A stretch of 8,240 bases of DNA from an uncultured Gardnerella sp. Its GTDB lineage: Bacteria; Actinomycetota; Actinomycetes; Actinomycetales; Bifidobacteriaceae. Within the stretch, counting starts at the first letter, position 1. Each line of letters begins with the position of its first letter. The position numbers and the translations under genes were made by a program. The notes below the pieces were generated by a model. The model was not told the DNA's origin, did not search any database, and saw only the letters and a program-made list of their open reading frames with translations. The DNA lies in the NCBI GenBank assembly GCA_947252975.1, contig CAMXWX010000041.1, forward strand, positions 1 through 8,240, in the 5' to 3' direction. Shown here one piece after another: positions 6,340 through 8,240 of this stretch.

Positions 6340-6405
6340 ATCGTAGTTTTTGTACATTGGATGTATAAAAAATTGTACATTGGATGTACAAAAACTACGT
6401 TTTTT
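6337..6405. repeat. Left repeat array (two 23-nt units), terminator-like hairpin
   Basis: The block starts at the stop codon TAA of the preceding gene. Bases 6337-6382 are an exact 46-nt copy of 7779-7824. It contains two units of period 23 (TGTACAT at 6351 and 6374). The second unit is the perfect inverted repeat TGTACAT-TGG-ATGTACA (6374-6390). The outer arms CGTAGTTTTTGTACAT (6342-6357) and ATGTACAAAAACTACG (6384-6399) match perfectly over 16 bp, and ATGTA (6361-6365) with TACAT (6376-6380) can continue the stem. Six T follow (6400-6405). Here it can serve as the terminator of the small membrane protein gene. A promoter-like remnant follows: TGTACA, 18 bp, TATACA (6409-6414), and TATAAT at 6420-6425. 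Confidence 0.85.
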
Positions 6406-6508
6406 GTGTATACAAGTTTTATAATCGCACGGTTGCAACGCAATGCATTTGAGTTATAGGCCAAGCAGAATCTGTGACCAAGTCGGAGATTTGACCACAG
6501 TGCTGTTA

Positions 6509-6525
6509 ATAGTTCAGTCAACTAT
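6509..6525. terminator. Weak hairpin downstream of the Fic gene
   Basis: ATAGTT-CAGTC-AACTAT (6509-6525) sits inside a wider inverted repeat, CTGTTA (6503-6508) with TAACAG (6535-6540). A second weak stem, TAAAGC/GCTTTA (6541-6564), is closer to the Fic stop codon. Either might end the minus-strand Fic transcript, but neither has a clear T tract. Nothing coding is seen at 6426-6578. Confidence 0.3.
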
Positions 6526-6578
6526 CTGAGAAAATAACAGTAAAGCCAATTGCGCGTAGCTTTAATTAAAAATAGCCA

Positions 6579-7469
6579 CTACTCTAAAATAGACAAATAC
6601 AAATCAAGTCTTTGATTTAAATATCTTGCAAACATGTTTGCCATGGCAGACACGTTATGCTTTGCGTGATACTCATCAAAAGCTTCATAATATTTCAAGC
6701 GATCAGTAAATTTTATATCTATTGGTGGGTACCCTGCTTTCATCAACTCCAAATTGACCAGCAATCTTCCTGTTCTTCCATTTCCATCAATAAAAGGGTG
6801 AATGCTTTCGAATTCTATATGAAAACGAGCAAGTTTAGTAACAATATCTTCATTGCTGTTTTTGTATTTTTTCAATAATTCTTCCATTTTTGAAGCGATT
6901 AAATATGGTTGTGGTGGCTCATGTGTAGCTCCCATAATTCGAACGGGAACTCTTCTATAAACACCTCTATCTTCTCTCTTGTTGGCTAAAACTAAATAAT
7001 GTATGTCTTTTATAACTTTTTCATTTATCTGCTTATTTTCGCTAACAAGCTGCTTTACATAATCAAAGGCTTCTTTGTGGCCAATAACTTCTAGATGTTC
7101 TTTTAATGATTTTTGATCAACAGTAAGTCCTCTAAGAACCATGTCTGTTTCGCGCAGTGTTAAAGTGTTTCCCTCAATTGCGTTTGAGTTGTATGTATAT
7201 TCTATTAGAAATTCTTCATTAAGTCTTTCTAATTCTCCTTCAGTTAGAGGTCTTCTTGTTTTAAGGGTCTCTAATTTAGTTTTTATGATTGGAATTAGCG
7301 ATTCGCTAATTTTATATCTTCCGTCGGTTGGCTTTGATGCGTCATATGGTATTTTCCAGGATCTTCCTTCCTGATATGCTCCTGGAATTTTCCCTTCGGA
7401 GCATAGAATTCTTACTCTTCTATCTGATATGCCCCATTTTTCAGCAGCTTGCTTTACCGTTATATACAT
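6579..7469 (-). CDS. Fic-domain protein with N-terminal helix-turn-helix (likely AMP transferase)
   Basis: Fic enzymes usually transfer AMP from ATP to a hydroxyl side chain of a target protein. This 296-residue protein has three parts. Residues 1-41 look like a MerR/excisionase-type DNA-binding helix-turn-helix (TVKQAAEKWGISDRRVR, ending in GRSWKIP). An inhibitory helix SNAIEGN lies at 95-101 with Glu99, matching the class II (S/T)xxxE(G/N) motif. The catalytic Fic motif HPFIDGNGRTGR is at 224-235, with catalytic His224, Asp228, Asn230, Arg232 and Arg235 all present; the flap GATHEPPQPY is at 180-189. It should therefore be active but self-inhibited, and no separate antitoxin is seen. ATG at 7469 is preceded by AAGGGTG at normal spacing. 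It is convergent to the small membrane protein and divergent from the ATPase at 7886. By eye it is A+T-richer than the reductase gene. The target is unknown; the HTH suggests a DNA-binding or autoregulatory role. Confidence 0.93.
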   Translation of the reverse strand: MYITVKQAAEKWGISDRRVRILCSEGKIPGAYQEGRSWKIPYDASKPTDGRYKISESLIPIIKTKLETLKTRRPLTEGELERLNEEFLIEYTYNSNAIEGNTLTLRETDMVLRGLTVDQKSLKEHLEVIGHKEAFDYVKQLVSENKQINEKVIKDIHYLVLANKREDRGVYRRVPVRIMGATHEPPQPYLIASKMEELLKKYKNSNEDIVTKLARFHIEFESIHPFIDGNGRTGRLLVNLELMKAGYPPIDIKFTDRLKYYEAFDEYHAKHNVSAMANMFARYLNQRLDLYLSILE

Positions 7470-7497
7470 AAAACACCCTTAATCATTGTTGCATTTT

Positions 7498-7503
7498 ATT
7501 ATA
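7498..7503 (-). promoter_or_regulatory. -10 box of the Fic gene promoter
   Basis: Read on the minus strand, TATAAT (7503 to 7498) is a perfect -10 box 28 bp upstream of the ATG. No good -35 box lies 16-18 bp farther up; that position is covered by the first of the CGGAATAACATA repeats. This arrangement fits regulation by a protein that binds those repeats. Confidence 0.55.
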
Positions 7504-7512
7504 TTTTAACGT

Positions 7513-7569
7513 TTTATCGGAATAACATAAACAGTAGCGGAATAACATATTTAATTTATCGGAACAATA
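7513..7569. repeat. Three ~20-bp-spaced direct repeats over the Fic promoter
   Basis: CGGAATAACATA occurs at 7518-7529 and 7538-7549, and a variant CGGAACAATA at 7560-7569. The first and third are preceded by TTTAT, the second by AGTAG. The starts are 20 and 22 bp apart, about two helical turns, so bound proteins would sit on the same DNA face. They cover the -35 and upstream region of the Fic gene. The HTH domain of the Fic protein itself is a natural candidate ligand; this is inference. Confidence 0.65.
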
Positions 7570-7778
7570 GTGATTGATAAAACTAGTAACGTGAATCTGT
7601 GCTAAGTGTTTGAATATTTTTGTTTAGAATGATTTTGCAAGTAAAGAATAGCCCAGATTCGATTGTGGCAAAACGCTTGTATTGCAAGGTCTAAGACATG
7701 ATTTTTTTACACACTTTTGGGGCTTCGGGCCCTTGATTTTGGTATGAATTTTGTGTGTGATATTAGACGAGAGATGTG
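7570..7778. other. Intergenic stretch between Fic and AAA ATPase genes
   Basis: The gap between the two genes runs from 7470 to 7885 and is covered by the Fic promoter, its repeats and the right repeat array. The middle part, 7570-7778, holds no convincing gene. It contains a GC-rich hairpin, GGGC-TTCGG-GCCC (7720-7732), followed by TTGATTTT, which could be a weak terminator on the plus strand. An ACACAC/GTGTGT pair (7710-7715, 7753-7758) flanks it. Nothing else is recognised. Confidence 0.4.
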
Positions 7779-7864
7779 TAAATCGTAGTTTTTGTACATT
7801 GGATGTATAAAAAATTGTACATTGAATGTATAAAAAATTGTACATTGAATGTACAAAAAATACG
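7779..7864. repeat. Right repeat array (three 23-nt units) upstream of AAA ATPase gene
   Basis: Bases 7779-7824 repeat 6337-6382 exactly. The array has three 23-nt units with TGTACAT at 7793, 7816 and 7839, each followed by TGG or TGA and ATGTA. The last is the perfect inverted repeat TGTACAT-TGA-ATGTACA except for its 3-nt spacer. The outer arms CGTAGTTTTTGTACAT (7784-7799) and ATGTACAAAAAATACG (7849-7864) pair with a single mismatch. This copy has one unit more than the left array and sits directly in a promoter region, suggesting a tandem operator. Confidence 0.85.
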
Positions 7865-7878
7865 TTTTTGTGTACACT
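7850..7878 (+). promoter_or_regulatory. Candidate leaderless promoter of the AAA ATPase gene
   Basis: TGTACA (7850-7855, four of six matches to TTGACA) and TACACT (7873-7878, four of six matches to TATAAT) are 17 bp apart. The ATG at 7886 lies eight bases after the -10 box, where transcription would start, and no Shine-Dalgarno sequence is present. The transcript would thus be leaderless, which is common in actinobacteria. The -35 box is the right arm of the last operator palindrome, so binding there would block RNA polymerase. Confidence 0.5.
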
Positions 7879-7885
7879 TATTTTT

Positions 7886-8240
7886 ATGAGCGCATATTTT
7901 CCTAGACCAATTGCTGATTCTATTCTTCAATCAAAACGAAAAGTCGTGATTCTTGAAGGCGCAAGAGCTGTAGGTAAAACTATGATGTCAAAGCGTCAGC
8001 TTGTATCTAAAGGATTCTCATACGTGAGCCTTGCGGATGAAAATACATTTGTGCTTGCATCAACAGATTTATATGGTTGGCTAAAAAATCTTAGTACTCC
8101 AGTTGTTATTGATGAAGCGCAAAGGCTGCCAAATTTGCCTCTTGCAATAAAAGAAATAGTTGATAATTCAACGGAAAACAGTCTTCAATATGTTTTAACA
8201 GGTAGTGCACTTATAAATCGCAATGGACTAGATGGTCAAG
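7886..8240 (+). CDS. AAA ATPase, DUF4143/AAA_14 type (3' end beyond window)
   Basis: The first 118 residues of an ATP-binding protein are present; the frame stays open to the window end. Walker A is GARAVGKT (25-32), Walker B VVIDEAQ (73-79) with Asp76 and Glu77, and a sensor-like LTGSA lies at 104-108. This layout, with a short PRPIADSIL leader before the P-loop, matches the AAA_14/DUF4143 ATPases, usually about 400 residues and common in accessory gene regions. Their cellular role is unknown; the C-terminal DUF4143 half is not in the window. There is no ribosome-binding site, and a promoter ends close to the ATG, so the mRNA is probably leaderless. The upstream array of three inverted repeats suggests tight or multistep repression. 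Confidence 0.85.
   Translation, partial: MSAYFPRPIADSILQSKRKVVILEGARAVGKTMMSKRQLVSKGFSYVSLADENTFVLASTDLYGWLKNLSTPVVIDEAQRLPNLPLAIKEIVDNSTENSLQYVLTGSALINRNGLDGQ

Noticed and set aside
6121..6521. Minus-strand frames opposite the small membrane protein and left array
   Set aside because: They lie opposite a gene with a consensus promoter and ribosome site, and read through the repeat hairpin; treated as shadows.
6579..7469. Classical toxin-antitoxin pair around the Fic gene
   Set aside because: No small antitoxin gene flanks it, and the inhibitory helix SNAIEGN is inside the same protein.
7624..7845. 73-codon minus-strand frame before the AAA ATPase gene
   Set aside because: Its first half is only the 23-nt repeat array read backwards; no ribosome site and no recognisable protein.
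6337..7864. CRISPR array
   Set aside because: The 23-nt units follow each other without unique spacers, and no cas genes are nearby; they are tandem inverted-repeat units.
6337..7864. Classical insertion sequence or composite transposon
   Set aside because: The bracketing repeats are direct and no transposase or integrase is encoded between them.

Overview
The window looks like one end of a draft contig from a low-GC actinobacterium. A Gardnerella-like member of the Bifidobacteriaceae fits best. The reasons are an FprA-type NADPH:ferredoxin reductase, an actinobacterial-looking tRNA-Ala 3' end with little encoded CCA, an HtpX protease and A+T-rich coding. The genus is inferred, not proven. 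Bases 1-22 are not genomic: they match the Tn5/Nextera mosaic-end adapter, so the contig ends inside a tRNA-Ala gene.

Layout. Positions 23-89 hold the tRNA-Ala 3' end and a strong terminator. A 250-base upstream region with a Fur/Zur-like palindrome (151-167) and a candidate promoter leads into a heavy-metal P1B-type ATPase (339-2726, +). This ATPase carries an unusual cysteine cluster and charged linkers built from 9-nt repeats. Next come an FprA-like ferredoxin-NADP reductase (2932-4431, +), an intergenic region with three 14-nt-spaced repeats, HtpX (4631-5674, +) and a complete tRNA-Gly(CCC) (5774-5847). A strong promoter and Shine-Dalgarno then drive a 102-residue three-helix membrane protein of unknown role (6031-6339, +).

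The right-hand third looks accessory. A 46-nt exact direct repeat begins at the stop codon of the small membrane protein (6337-6382) and recurs at 7779-7824. Each copy opens an array of 23-nt-period units carrying the inverted repeat TGTACAT-TGG-ATGTACA (two units on the left, three on the right). Between the arrays lies a convergent gene for an HTH-Fic protein (6579-7469, -), with its own set of ~20-nt-spaced repeats over its promoter. The right array runs into a candidate leaderless promoter for an AAA/DUF4143-type ATPase (7886 to the window end, +). The last operator arm would overlap the -35 box.

The left half is mostly housekeeping: metal transport, redox, membrane protein quality control and tRNAs. 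The right third is the candidate for something undescribed: a Fic cassette bracketed by a repeat that seems to act as terminator on one side and operator/promoter on the other. No decisive search could be run here, so system-level claims are inference.
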